A stretch of 46,627 bases of DNA from an uncultured Collinsella sp. (GCA_900545555.1 UQZI01000007.1:1-46627); one strand, 5' to 3'; shown: positions 1 through 8,591, counted from the first letter of the stretch. The notes: generated by a model not told the origin, from the sequence alone. Program-made: numbers and translations.

Positions 1-64
1 AGGGCGCCCCTTTATTGATGGAAGGCCTAATAAGCGGATATTCCATGTCCGGATGTATTCAGAG

Positions 65-110
65 CGGGACGCACTTTCCGAATGCGCGGCGTTTCGGAAA
101 GTGCGTCCCG
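65..110. repeat. perfect 18-bp inverted repeat (hairpin)
   Basis: Arms 65-82 (CGGGACGCACTTTCCGAA) and 93-110 are exact reverse complements around a 10-nt loop. No T-run follows on either strand, so it is not a typical intrinsic terminator. It belongs to a cluster of related short motifs (GGAATGGGAT, GGTTTCCG, GGAATTTG) filling 60-260, which reads like a degenerate palindromic intergenic repeat. Confidence 0.85.
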
Positions 111-183
111 GAATTTGGCTTTGGAATGGGATGCGGTTTCCGGTTGAGGGCTCTGGTGGAAAATGCGACCCGGAATTTGCAAT

Positions 184-239
184 CGGAATGGGATACAGTT
201 TCCCAACGGGGCCGTAAGCGGAAACTCCATCCCATTCCG
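184..239. repeat. inverted repeat, 20-bp arms with two mismatches
   Basis: Arms 184-203 and 220-239 pair except at two central positions; the outer part CGGAATGGGAT/ATCCCATTCCG is perfect. The same GGAATGGGAT word occurs unpaired near 125-134, so the region contains several copies of one element in both orientations. No gene is seen in 1-510. Confidence 0.75.
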
Positions 240-271
240 GACGTGAATTCTGGGATACGGCTTCCGGATGC

Positions 272-296
272 AAAAAAGGCCACATGACGTGGCCTT
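272..296 (-). terminator. intrinsic terminator, minus strand
   Basis: The stem AAGGCCAC (276-283) / GTGGCCTT (289-296) has a 5-nt loop. On the minus strand it is followed by six T (complement of the A-run 272-277), the classic rho-independent layout. It lies about 215 nt beyond the stop of the LTA-synthase-like gene and could be its second, distal terminator. Confidence 0.6.
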
Positions 297-353
297 CAAC
301 TTATATATGTTCAGCGGGTACTCCCCATGACAAGCCGCGCTCCAGCAACAGGG

Positions 354-483
354 CGTCTGTCCGGGCGGAGGCATATAAGGTTCATCGCGAGTTCCGCACG
401 CAAAGGGGGCCACTTAATGTGGCCCCCGTCTTGCGCAGGACTGTCCGAGCAGGGAACCTTATATGCCTCCGCCCGGACAGACG
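354..483. repeat. 30-bp perfect inverted repeat enclosing a hairpin
   Basis: The left arm 354-383 begins CGTCTGTCCGGGCGG and the right arm 454-483 is its exact reverse complement over all 30 bases. The 70-nt centre holds another strong hairpin (405-427). Together the 130 nt could fold into one long cruciform or RNA stem just downstream of the minus-strand LTA-synthase-like gene. Its role is not known; transcription termination, a mobile-element remnant or a small invertible segment are possible. Confidence 0.85.
402..427 (-). terminator. GC-rich hairpin, probable terminator of the LTA-synthase-like gene
   Basis: GGGGGCCAC (405-413) and GTGGCCCCC (419-427) pair perfectly around TTAAT. On the minus strand the stem is followed by TTTG. 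It lies 84 nt past the stop codon of the gene ending at 511. Confidence 0.6.
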
Positions 484-510
484 TTTCTGTTATGAACTCG
501 CAGCTAGTCG

Positions 511-2811
511 CTATTTGATCTTGGTTGTACCCGGTGCCAGGTTGGGGTCGGTCTCGTTGGCCTCGGTCTGGAAGTGCTCGGTATACACGTTCTTGCCGTC
601 GCGGAACATCTCGTAGTACTGCATCTTTGCGTAATCCTCACGCGCCTTGGTGGCGGCTGCGGCAGCGGCGTCGTCACCGGTGACGTTGGAGGAAAGCGCC
701 CAGCGCAGGCTGGCGTCCTCGTAGCCCACGGAGTTGATAGCGGGCAGCGACTCGCGCAGCGTCATGTGCGCTTTCTGGTAGTCGGTCAGCGGGGCGCCGA
801 TCAGCTGCATCAGCTGGCTGGACAGATAGTTGGTGGACAGGTCGTCGACCTCACTCGTCTGGTCGCAACCGGCAACGTCGTAGTTAGCCCAGATGATGTA
901 GTCGGTCTGCCACAGGCGCTCCTGATGCGTGGCGTCGTCCTCGCCGGTAAACCACTTGTCATTGAACTTGGACGGGAAGAACGGCTGATGGTCGCCCCAG
1001 AACACCACGACCACCTTGCGGTCGAGCTTGCTCAAGGCGTTGAGGAAGTAGCGCAGCGCCTGGTCGGACTGCTCGATGCACGAGACGTACTCGTCGACAT
1101 CGGAGAGCGTGCCGTCCTCGACGGTCTTGGCGTCCAGGTCGGTCGTGTCGATGTTCAGGTGCATCTGCTTGTCGACCGGCAGCAGGCCCGTGTCGTAGCC
1201 CGAGTGGTTCTGCATGGTCACGTCGAAGATGAACTGCGGGTCGGCGTTCTGGTCGAGCAGCTCAAGAATCTTGTCGTAGGTAGCCTGGTCGGTCACCATG
1301 CCGCGCAGGGTGTCGGCTCCCTGGAAGTCGTTGATGGACAGGAACTGGTCAAAGCCAAAGTCCTTGTAGACGTTCTCGCGGTTCCAGTTGGTTGCGTGGT
1401 TGGGGTGCATGGCCGTGGTGGAATATCCGAGCGACTTGAACTGCTCTGCCAGATTCCCGGTCGTTTCCATGTTGTAGATGGTGTAGGGGTACACGCCCGA
1501 GCCCAGGTTGGCCATGGAGTTGCCGGTCATAAACTCAAACTCGGTATTGGCGGTACCGCCGCCGTAGGCGCTCACGTAGAGCTTGCCGCGGCTGAGGCAG
1601 TTGGACAGGCTCTTAAAGTACTGCGGGCCCTCGTAGCCGGCGCGCATGTTCTGGTAGATGGATAGGTCCGAGAAGGTCTCGTTCATGATGGCGATGACCG
1701 TCGGCTTCTCGCTGTCGAATTGCTCCTTTGCGGCGGTGCGCTCGTCACTCTTGGCCGCATCGGACTTGTCGTAGGCCTTGGCGTACTTTTTGAGCGTGGC
1801 CTTGGCATCGTCAACGGAGTAGTCGGCGGGTTTGGGCGGCTTGATGGACTGTGCTGCACTAATAAAGGCAGGCAGATAGCCCTCGCGCCAGTAGCTCTCG
1901 AGCGGGCGCCAGGTGTAGACGGTGATGCCGAGGGTGTTGTAGTAGTCGATGAGCGTGACGTGTGCGGTCACGCCGCCCAGGCACAGCACGGCGACAAGCA
2001 GGTTGGTGAGCAACATGCGCTTGGCGTTGGCGGCACCCTTCTGACGGTGCGGCGCTACCAGGCCGGCGTACTCGCATAGCAGCATGGCGATGGCGGTAAA
2101 GCCCATGGACAGCACGCAGAACAGCGAGATCGAGAAGGTGTAGCCGTTGCCGGCGACCGCGGCGGCGGTGGAGATGGCCGAAAGGTCGCCCGGCTGGATG
2201 GGCATGGATTTAAACGTGATGACGAAGAACTCGGCAATGCCCAGGACAAAGAGGGCAAAGGCCAAGACCGCAGGAGCTGCGCCGTGGCGCTGGAACAGGA
2301 AGAACAAGCCAGTCATGAGCACGGTGATGATGGCCCACTCGAGCAGGATACACAGGGGGTAAACCCAGGTAAAGTCGTGGTTGGACGAGACCTCCATGCC
2401 AAGCAGCGCAAAGACGCCGGCGAGCAGCAGGCACAAGACGGCGGCGACGAGCGGTTTGCCCACAAAGGCGCCGCGAAGGCGGGCGAGCTTGCCGGTGGGG
2501 GCGGGGGCATCGGTAGCAGCGAATGCAAAGACGCGCGGGGCGATGCGGTCGCGGGCGATGCTGGCCCAAGCGCATCCGGTGAGAATGGCGTTGGTCAGGA
2601 TGAGCATCACAAAGGCGAGCGGCTCGTTTTGGGCGACGAGGCCAATGGCGCCCCAAATGGTCAAAAAGAGCTGGAACAGGCCGAAGGCGACGCTCCACCC
2701 AAGAGCGCTTTTGGCAACGGTGCCCGACTGTGCGCGAATGGCCTTGGCCTCGCGCAAGACAAGGTAGACGGTCGCCGCAAGACCGACGAGCGAGATGGCG
2801 GCTGCGAACAT
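511..2811 (-). CDS. LTA synthase family phosphotransferase (membrane sulfatase-fold protein)
   Basis: This 766-residue protein has a hydrophobic N-terminal half with several membrane segments, then an extracellular alkaline-phosphatase/sulfatase-fold domain. Visible active-site elements are MNETFSD (metal-binding Glu), GGGTANTEFEFMTG (position of the catalytic Thr in LtaS) and VVFWGDHQPFF near the C-terminus (metal-binding Asp-His). The family moves glycerol-phosphate or similar groups from lipid donors to surface polymers; the actual polymer here is unknown. I start at the ATG at 2811 because GAGGAG lies 7 nt upstream. An in-frame GTG at 2826 overlaps that site and is less likely. The gene stands alone, divergent from the nitroreductase, with hairpins behind it. 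Confidence 0.88.
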   Translation of the reverse strand: MFAAAISLVGLAATVYLVLREAKAIRAQSGTVAKSALGWSVAFGLFQLFLTIWGAIGLVAQNEPLAFVMLILTNAILTGCAWASIARDRIAPRVFAFAATDAPAPTGKLARLRGAFVGKPLVAAVLCLLLAGVFALLGMEVSSNHDFTWVYPLCILLEWAIITVLMTGLFFLFQRHGAAPAVLAFALFVLGIAEFFVITFKSMPIQPGDLSAISTAAAVAGNGYTFSISLFCVLSMGFTAIAMLLCEYAGLVAPHRQKGAANAKRMLLTNLLVAVLCLGGVTAHVTLIDYYNTLGITVYTWRPLESYWREGYLPAFISAAQSIKPPKPADYSVDDAKATLKKYAKAYDKSDAAKSDERTAAKEQFDSEKPTVIAIMNETFSDLSIYQNMRAGYEGPQYFKSLSNCLSRGKLYVSAYGGGTANTEFEFMTGNSMANLGSGVYPYTIYNMETTGNLAEQFKSLGYSTTAMHPNHATNWNRENVYKDFGFDQFLSINDFQGADTLRGMVTDQATYDKILELLDQNADPQFIFDVTMQNHSGYDTGLLPVDKQMHLNIDTTDLDAKTVEDGTLSDVDEYVSCIEQSDQALRYFLNALSKLDRKVVVVFWGDHQPFFPSKFNDKWFTGEDDATHQERLWQTDYIIWANYDVAGCDQTSEVDDLSTNYLSSQLMQLIGAPLTDYQKAHMTLRESLPAINSVGYEDASLRWALSSNVTGDDAAAAAATKAREDYAKMQYYEMFRDGKNVYTEHFQTEANETDPNLAPGTTKIK

Positions 2812-3024
2812 GCTGAGACTCCTCACAAACTAAAACCTACGAAAGCGGGGGTTTACCCGATTGTTACCAAGATATGCGCTGCAATTGGTGGCTGCGCACA
2901 ACAATCAGCCATATTAACGCGCACGTGTGGCGGTGTGGCGCAATGTAGTGGCGACCTGCGCGATAATGGACGGGAATTACACGGAAACGTAAAGGCTTCT
3001 TAAAGAAATGGCGAGGGTAGAGCT

Positions 3025-3900
3025 ATGGGTGAGCAGGTTTGTATGACGGGCGCCGAGTACTGCGGCGGAGCTGCGGCCGTAGATGTGTACGGCTATCCGG
3101 TCGAGACTACGGGCAATGCGGTGCTGGACATCTTGGAGCATCGCTCGTCTACGCGTGCCTTCGCGCGTGATGACGACGACCGTCCTGTGGCGGTGACCGA
3201 CGAGCAGCGGGCAGCGATTTTGCATGCGGCGAGCCGTGCGCCGTCGGCAGGCGCCATGATGATGTATTCCATCGTGAGCATTCGCGAGCAGGCTACGCTC
3301 GACCGCCTGGCCGACCTGTGCGACCACCAGCCCATGATCGCCAAGGCGCCCTGGGCACTTATATTTGTGGTCGACTATGCCAAGTGGATCGATCTGTTTG
3401 AGCACGTGGGCTGCTTTGAGCCCGAGTTTGTCGAGCGTACGGGCAAGGCGCCCCGTCGTGCGCCGGGTCTGGGCGACTTTGCCATCGCGGCACAGGACGC
3501 CGTGATCGCCGCGCAAAATGTCGTGGTCGCCGCCGAGGCTCTGGGGCTGGGGAGCTGCTATATCGGCGATGTTATCGAGAATGCCGAGGAAGTGGCCGAG
3601 CTGCTGGATCTGCCTCCGTATACCATGCCGCTGTCGATGCTCATCATCGGCACGCCTCGCAAAGAGCGCCCGGCAATCGCGCACCCCGTGGTGAACCTGG
3701 TGCACGAGGAGCGCTACTGCCGTGCGGACGCCGCGACCATGGACGCGCAGGTGGCCGAGATGGACGCGATGTTTCGCCCGCATGCCCGCGAGGTGGGCGA
3801 GCGCGTCGTGGATATCTACACCCGCAAGCACACGAGCCCCTTTATGGCCGAGATGAGCCGCTCCATGGAGTGGTGGTTCAAAAACTGGCTCGGAAAATGA
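3025..3900 (+). CDS. nitroreductase family protein
   Basis: This 291-residue protein belongs to the FMN-dependent nitroreductase superfamily. ILEHRSSTRAF near residue 40 is the usual phosphate-binding RSxR start, AASRAPSAGAMMMY is the conserved second block, and AEALGLGSCYIGDV matches the AexlGLGsc.ig block. A C-terminal extension of about 60 residues ends in an aromatic-rich tail (MEWWFKNWLGK). Such enzymes reduce nitro groups, quinones or flavins with NAD(P)H in the cytoplasm; the substrate cannot be read from sequence. GAGGGTAGAGCT precedes the ATG. It is monocistronic, with a palindromic terminator immediately after. Confidence 0.85.
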   Translation: MGEQVCMTGAEYCGGAAAVDVYGYPVETTGNAVLDILEHRSSTRAFARDDDDRPVAVTDEQRAAILHAASRAPSAGAMMMYSIVSIREQATLDRLADLCDHQPMIAKAPWALIFVVDYAKWIDLFEHVGCFEPEFVERTGKAPRRAPGLGDFAIAAQDAVIAAQNVVVAAEALGLGSCYIGDVIENAEEVAELLDLPPYTMPLSMLIIGTPRKERPAIAHPVVNLVHEERYCRADAATMDAQVAEMDAMFRPHAREVGERVVDIYTRKHTSPFMAEMSRSMEWWFKNWLGK

Positions 3901-3903
3901 CAG

Positions 3904-3934
3904 ATGTGGTAAAGGGACAGTCCCTTTACCACAT
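3904..3934. terminator. palindrome of the ATGTGRNAAAGGGA family, likely terminator
   Basis: ATGTGGTAAAGGGA (3904-3917) and TCCCTTTACCACAT (3921-3934) pair perfectly around CAG. Close relatives sit at 26017-26048, 39577-39606 and 44481-44511, so this is a dispersed family placed just after stop codons. There is no T-run, so termination is inferred only from position. Confidence 0.7.
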
Positions 3935-3994
3935 TCCATATCGCCGCAGTAGCCTAAAGACTGTATAAATGTTTATCTAGCTGGGAAAACAGTG

Positions 3995-4023
3995 CGTTAA
4001 AACATGGGCCGATTACCTATAAT
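3995..4023 (+). promoter_or_regulatory. candidate promoter of kup
   Basis: A perfect TATAAT lies at 4018-4023. Seventeen nt upstream is only a weak -35 (CGTTAA, 3995-4000). Transcription would start near 4030, leaving a leader of about 30 nt, too short for a ydaO-type c-di-AMP riboswitch. Confidence 0.5.
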
Positions 4024-4058
4024 CCCCTCGAACATTAAAGTTGGGAGGAAACCGGCTT

Positions 4059-6086
4059 ATGGAACAAAAGGTCAAGGAGGCAGCCTCGCACGCTGCGATT
4101 CCTGTGAGCATCTCGGCGATGCTCGTCACGCTGGGCGTGGTGTACGGCGATATCGGCACCAGCCCTATGTATGTAACCAAGGCGCTCGTTGCCGGCAACG
4201 GCGGCATCGGAAGCGTCACGGAGGAGTTCGTGCTCGGCGCGCTCTCCCTTGTCGTGTGGACGGTTACGTTGCTGACGACCGTCAAGTACGTGCTGATCTC
4301 GCTGCGCGCCGACAACCACGGCGAGGGCGGTATCTTTGCCCTGTACAGCCTAGTCAAGCGCTGCGGCAAGTGGCTCATCATCCCCGCCATGCTGGGCGGC
4401 GCCGCGCTGCTCGCCGACGGCATCCTGACGCCTGCCGTTACCGTGACCACGGCCATCGAGGGCTTGCGCACCATCCCGGCGGTCCACGCCGTGCTCGGTG
4501 ACGACCAGGGCCGCGTTGTCGCGATCACGCTCGCCATCATCATTGCGCTCTTCTTGGTGCAACGCATCGGCACGGCCAAGATCGGCCACGCCTTTGGCCC
4601 CATCATGACGCTGTGGTTTTTGTTCCTGGGCGGCACGGGTCTGTTCTTTGTCTTCCAGCATCCCGCGGTGCTGCTGTGCCTCAACCCGCTGCGCGGCATC
4701 GGCTTTCTGCTGAGCCCCAACAACCATGCGGGCATCATGATCCTAGGCAGCTGCTTCCTCGCCACCACCGGTGCCGAGGCGCTCTATTCCGACATGGGCC
4801 ATGTGGGCCGCGGCAACATCTACGCCACCTGGCCGTTCGTTAAGTGCTGCCTGCTGCTGTCCTACATGGGTCAGGGCGCGTGGCTTATCAACAACGCCGG
4901 CAACCCGGAGCTCATGGGCATCGCCGACCTCAACCCCTTCTACCAGATGCTCACCCCGGGCCTGCGCCCCTTTGCCGTCGGCCTTTCCACCATCGCCGCC
5001 ATCATCGCCTCGCAGGCGCTCATCACCGGCGCATTCTCGCTGGTGTCCGAGGCCAGCCGTCTAGACCTCATGCCGCACATGCAGGTCTTCTATCCGGCCG
5101 AGACCAAAGGCCAGCTCTACATCCCCATGGTCAACAACGTCATGCTTGTCGGCTGCGTCATCGTGGTGCTGCTGTTCCAGAACTCGGCTCATATGGAAGC
5201 CGCCTACGGCCTTGCCATTACGCTGACTATGATGTGCACCACGCTGCTGCTCTTCTTCTACCTGCACGAGGAGCGCAAGCTCAAGGTTGCTCCGTGGATC
5301 TTCGCGGCCTTCTTCCTTTTGCTCGAAGGCTTCTTCTTCGTGAGCTCACTCACCAAGTTCTTCCACGGCGGCTACTTCACCATCCTCATGGCTGCACTCA
5401 TCATGGGCATTATGGTGTGCTGGTACAACGGCACGGCGGTCGAACAGCGCCAGTTTACGCTGCTGCCGCTGCGCAGCTATCTGCCGCAGCTCAAGCGCCT
5501 GCGCGACGACGACCGTTACGAGCGCATGAGCGACAACATCGTGTACCTGACCAAGGACACCCATACCGACTACATCGACCGCGACATTGTCTACTCGATC
5601 TTGGACAAGCATCCCAAGCGCGCTCGCGCCTGGTGGTTCGTGAACGTCGAGACCGTGGACGAGCCGCATACCTTTGCCTATTCGGTCGAGACGTTCGGCA
5701 CCGACTACGTGTTCCGCGTGCATCTGTACCTGGGCTACAAGATTAACCAGCGCGTCAATGCCTATCTGCGTCAGGTCGTTCAGGACCTGGCTGCCAGCGG
5801 CGAGCTGCCGGCGCAGACGCACGATTACTCGGTCTACAAGGATCCGGGCAACATCGGTACGTTTAAGTTCGTCATGATCCGCAAGCTGCTGGCGCCCGAA
5901 AGCGACGTGGAGCCCAGCGAGCGTACGGCCATCACACTCAAGTACATCATCCGCCGCGCCGCCGGCACGCCTGCGCGCTGGTACGGCCTGGAGAACTCCA
6001 ACGTGAGCTTTGAGTACGTGCCGCTGTTCACCAAGTTTAAGGCCGTGAGCAAGATGCAGCGCCTGGCTCCCGACGAGCGTCCGTAG
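4059..6086 (+). CDS. kup: KUP-family potassium transporter
   Basis: This 675-residue protein carries the KUP signature LGVVYGDIGTSPMYV near its N-terminus, about twelve hydrophobic segments, the conserved ATTGAEALYSDMGHVG block and a hydrophilic C-terminal cytosolic domain of roughly 200 residues. The family takes up K+ with H+ across the cytoplasmic membrane. I chose the ATG at 4059 because GGGAGGA sits 9 nt upstream; a TTG at 4041 would put that site inside the gene. The next genes on the strand are a KdpD-like kinase and KdpE-like regulator, separated by a terminator-like structure. This suggests, but does not prove, that potassium uptake is what they control. Confidence 0.95.
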   Translation: MEQKVKEAASHAAIPVSISAMLVTLGVVYGDIGTSPMYVTKALVAGNGGIGSVTEEFVLGALSLVVWTVTLLTTVKYVLISLRADNHGEGGIFALYSLVKRCGKWLIIPAMLGGAALLADGILTPAVTVTTAIEGLRTIPAVHAVLGDDQGRVVAITLAIIIALFLVQRIGTAKIGHAFGPIMTLWFLFLGGTGLFFVFQHPAVLLCLNPLRGIGFLLSPNNHAGIMILGSCFLATTGAEALYSDMGHVGRGNIYATWPFVKCCLLLSYMGQGAWLINNAGNPELMGIADLNPFYQMLTPGLRPFAVGLSTIAAIIASQALITGAFSLVSEASRLDLMPHMQVFYPAETKGQLYIPMVNNVMLVGCVIVVLLFQNSAHMEAAYGLAITLTMMCTTLLLFFYLHEERKLKVAPWIFAAFFLLLEGFFFVSSLTKFFHGGYFTILMAALIMGIMVCWYNGTAVEQRQFTLLPLRSYLPQLKRLRDDDRYERMSDNIVYLTKDTHTDYIDRDIVYSILDKHPKRARAWWFVNVETVDEPHTFAYSVETFGTDYVFRVHLYLGYKINQRVNAYLRQVVQDLAASGELPAQTHDYSVYKDPGNIGTFKFVMIRKLLAPESDVEPSERTAITLKYIIRRAAGTPARWYGLENSNVSFEYVPLFTKFKAVSKMQRLAPDERP

Positions 6087-6138
6087 TCGACGTCTGCTGT
6101 TTGTCTAGCGACCACAGACTGCAAAGGCTATACACTTG

Positions 6139-6203
6139 AAACCACCACAAGGAGGCCACCACCGCAAAGGTGCCAGTCCCCTTTGTGGTGGTTTTTGTTT
6201 TTG
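6139..6203 (+). terminator. terminator with two alternative left arms between kup and the kinase gene
   Basis: The right arm CCTTTGTGGTGGT (6180-6192), followed by a T-rich tail (TTTTTGTTTTTG), can pair with ACCACCGCAAAGG (6158-6170, one G-T wobble). It can also pair with AACCACCACAAGG (6140-6152, one gap). The duplicated left arm makes two mutually exclusive folds possible. It could be a plain terminator with a duplicated arm or an attenuator controlling read-through into the kinase gene 20 nt downstream. Confidence 0.75.
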
Positions 6204-6222
6204 AGAGAGGGGCGGGGCGCTG

Positions 6223-7848
6223 ATGGACGTCCGTGCGGACGGCGATATTGCCGAGAACTTTTGGTGGCGGCGCACAACGCTGACGCGTCGCAGCCCTCTG
6301 TATGATGCCTGCGTATCGGTGGGGCTGCTGGTCGCGGCGACGATTGTGGGCGTGCTGCTCGACCATCCGGGGCTCGCGCCGAGCATCATGATCGTCTATG
6401 TGTTTGCCGTGCAGCTGTGCGCCTTCTTTACCTGGAGCCGCCTGTACTGCCTGCTGACCTCTGCCGCCGCCGTGGCGCTCTACAACTTCTTGTTTGTTGA
6501 CCCGCGCTACTCGCTGTCGTTTATCGACCGCGTCTATCCCGGCATGTTCTTTATCATGTTTGCGGTCTCGCTCGTATCGAGCTCGATCGCGCTGGCCCTG
6601 CGCCGCGCCTTGGCGCAGGCTGCCGCCAGCGACCGTCGCACGCAGATGGTGCTCGAGACCAACCGCATGCTGCAGCGGTGCGGCGATCAGCAACAGATTG
6701 TGCACGCTATGGCAACGCAGCTGGCGCGTCTTTCGGACTGTCCGGTCGTGTGGTATAGCGCCGATGCCGATAACGATGACCTGCTGCCGCGCACGACGTA
6801 CACGGCCGTGGGCGATGCCGCGCCGGTGCACCAGTTGGCGCCCCAGATGCCGCCGCGGCTCTCGGCATCCGCCTATGTGGGAACGCCGCTCGATGCCACC
6901 TATGGCGGCTCGGCGTTCTACGGCATATACCTGACCGTGCGCTCGGGTGACACCATGGTGCGCGCGGGCGATCCCGCCTCGGTGGTGGGGGTGCTCGCCA
7001 TTGTCGCCGAGCCCGATGCTTTGACGCCCGAGGAGCGGACGCTTGCCGATGCCATCGTGAGCGAAGGCGAGCTGGCACTCGATCGCGCCCGCGCCATGGA
7101 GGCCCGCGAGGAGGCGGCGGTGCTCGCTAAAAACGAGCAGCTGCGCGCCAACTTGCTGCGCTCCATCTCGCACGACCTGCGCACGCCGCTTACCAGTATT
7201 TCGGGTAATGCCGACGTGCTGCTCGATCAGGGCTCGACCGGCACCGCGGTGCTCGATGCCCAGACGCGCCGCGGCCTGCTTCTATCCATTCGCTCGGATG
7301 CGCTGTGGCTCAACGCCACCGTCGAGAACTTGCTCGCCATCACCAAGCTCGAGGGTGGTGGCATGCGCCTGTCGACCACGCTCGAGCTCATGGACGATAT
7401 CGTCGAGGAGGCGCTGCGCCACGTGAACCCTGCCGTGCGCGAGCACGACCTTAAGGTGGTGGCGTGCGATGAGCCGGCGCTCGTCAACGTCGATGCACGC
7501 CTGATGGTGCAGCTGGTGGTCAATCTGGTGAACAACTCCATTGCCTATACGCCTGCGGGCTCGCATATCGTGATCTCGATTGGCGTCGATGATGGGTGCG
7601 TGGTGTGCTCGGTGGCCGATGACGGTCCGGGTATTGCGCCTGAGGACCGCGAGCGCATCTTTGAGTCGTTCTACACCGCCAACCATGGTCTGGCCGACAG
7701 CTGCCGCAGTGTGGGCTTGGGGCTTTCGCTCTGCCGCTCCATTATGTTGGCACATGGCGGTAGCATAGAGGTTGCCGCGGCGGCCCCGCACGGCTCTGTC
7801 TTTACGATTGAGCTTCCCGCCGCCGATATTTCGTTTGATAAGGAGTAG
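6223..7848 (+). CDS. KdpD-like sensor histidine kinase lacking the KdpD/Usp N-terminus
   Basis: The protein has 541 residues against about 900 in E. coli KdpD. Residues 25-130 form four hydrophobic segments with the KdpD-type DUF4118 pattern (YNFLFVDPRYSLSF). Residues 140-290 are a GAF-like region. The phosphoacceptor is His317 in LRSISHDLRTPLTS; the ATPase domain has N-box LVNLVNNSIAYTP, VADDGPGIAPEDRERIF and GLGLSLCRSIMLAHGG. The N-terminal KdpD and universal-stress domains are absent, and there is no kdpFABC in the window. It is followed after 4 nt by its response regulator, so the two are cotranscribed. It probably senses K+ or turgor, with kup a plausible target. Confidence 0.9.
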   Translation: MDVRADGDIAENFWWRRTTLTRRSPLYDACVSVGLLVAATIVGVLLDHPGLAPSIMIVYVFAVQLCAFFTWSRLYCLLTSAAAVALYNFLFVDPRYSLSFIDRVYPGMFFIMFAVSLVSSSIALALRRALAQAAASDRRTQMVLETNRMLQRCGDQQQIVHAMATQLARLSDCPVVWYSADADNDDLLPRTTYTAVGDAAPVHQLAPQMPPRLSASAYVGTPLDATYGGSAFYGIYLTVRSGDTMVRAGDPASVVGVLAIVAEPDALTPEERTLADAIVSEGELALDRARAMEAREEAAVLAKNEQLRANLLRSISHDLRTPLTSISGNADVLLDQGSTGTAVLDAQTRRGLLLSIRSDALWLNATVENLLAITKLEGGGMRLSTTLELMDDIVEEALRHVNPAVREHDLKVVACDEPALVNVDARLMVQLVVNLVNNSIAYTPAGSHIVISIGVDDGCVVCSVADDGPGIAPEDRERIFESFYTANHGLADSCRSVGLGLSLCRSIMLAHGGSIEVAAAAPHGSVFTIELPAADISFDKE

Positions 7849-7852
7849 CGCT

Positions 7853-8566
7853 GTGCCGAACTCTGCCGTGAAACCGCTCATCTTGGTCGTTGAGGACGAT
7901 CCTGCCGTCCGCAACCTTATCGTCGCCGCGCTCGAGGCGCACGGTTTGCGCCATATGGCTGTGGAGACCGCCCACGCTGCCATCGCCGCCGCCTCGTCGC
8001 AGGCGCCGAGCATTGTGCTGCTCGATTTGGGCCTGCCCGATATGGACGGCGTCAAGGTGGTGGAGTCGGTGCGCGCGTGGTCGGGCATGCCGATCATCGT
8101 GGTCTCGGCGCGCAGCGAGGACGCGGACAAGATTCGCGCGCTCGATGCCGGCGCCGACGACTACCTGACCAAGCCGTTTTCGGTCGAGGAGCTGCTCGCG
8201 CGCATTCGCACGACGCTCAGGCGCCTTTCGTATGCGCAGACGGGCGGTGTTGCCTCCGAGGGCTCGTTCGATACCGGCGAGCTGCATATCGATTTTGACG
8301 CCGGCATCGCCACGATGGATGGCGAGGAACTGCATCTGACACCGATCGAGTACAAGCTCCTGTGCCTGCTGGCACACAATGCCGACAAGGTGCTGACGCA
8401 CCAGTTTATCCTGCACGAGATTTGGGGAACGGCGACTAAGAGCGACCTGGCGAGCCTGCGCGTCTTTATGGGCACGCTGCGCAAGAAGATCGAGTCCGAC
8501 CCCGCGCATCCGCGCTATATCCAGACGCATGTGGGTATCGGCTACCGATTGGTCACCCAAGGGTAG
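7853..8566 (+). CDS. KdpE-like response regulator (OmpR/PhoB class)
   Basis: This 237-residue regulator has an N-terminal receiver with acidic pocket VVEDD (residues 12-16), phosphoacceptor Asp58 in VLLDLGLPDMDG and Lys108 in DDYLTKPF. A C-terminal winged helix (ELHLTPIEYKLLCLLAHNADKVLTH) is followed by the KKIESDPAHPRYIQTHVGIGYRL block typical of KdpE. I start at GTG 7853 because AAGGAG lies just upstream and overlaps the end of the kinase gene; any longer reading would run back into the kinase. It should act on DNA after phosphorylation by the preceding kinase. A strong bidirectional hairpin follows. Confidence 0.93.
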   Translation: MPNSAVKPLILVVEDDPAVRNLIVAALEAHGLRHMAVETAHAAIAAASSQAPSIVLLDLGLPDMDGVKVVESVRAWSGMPIIVVSARSEDADKIRALDAGADDYLTKPFSVEELLARIRTTLRRLSYAQTGGVASEGSFDTGELHIDFDAGIATMDGEELHLTPIEYKLLCLLAHNADKVLTHQFILHEIWGTATKSDLASLRVFMGTLRKKIESDPAHPRYIQTHVGIGYRLVTQG

Positions 8567-8591
8567 GGCAGAGCGCGGTCCCTCTATGAGT

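Noticed and set aside
1..510. CRISPR array or tandem repeat at the left end
   Set aside because: The repeats are inverted and irregular, without constant unit length or spacers, and there are no cas genes in the window.
574..1665. 363-codon frame antisense to the LTA-synthase-like gene
   Set aside because: Opposite strand of a well-supported gene, no motif, Val/Gly/Leu-rich shadow composition.
3935..4058. c-di-AMP (ydaO-type) riboswitch before kup
   Set aside because: A TATAAT box at 4018-4023 leaves a leader of only about 30 nt and none of the conserved riboswitch elements were seen.
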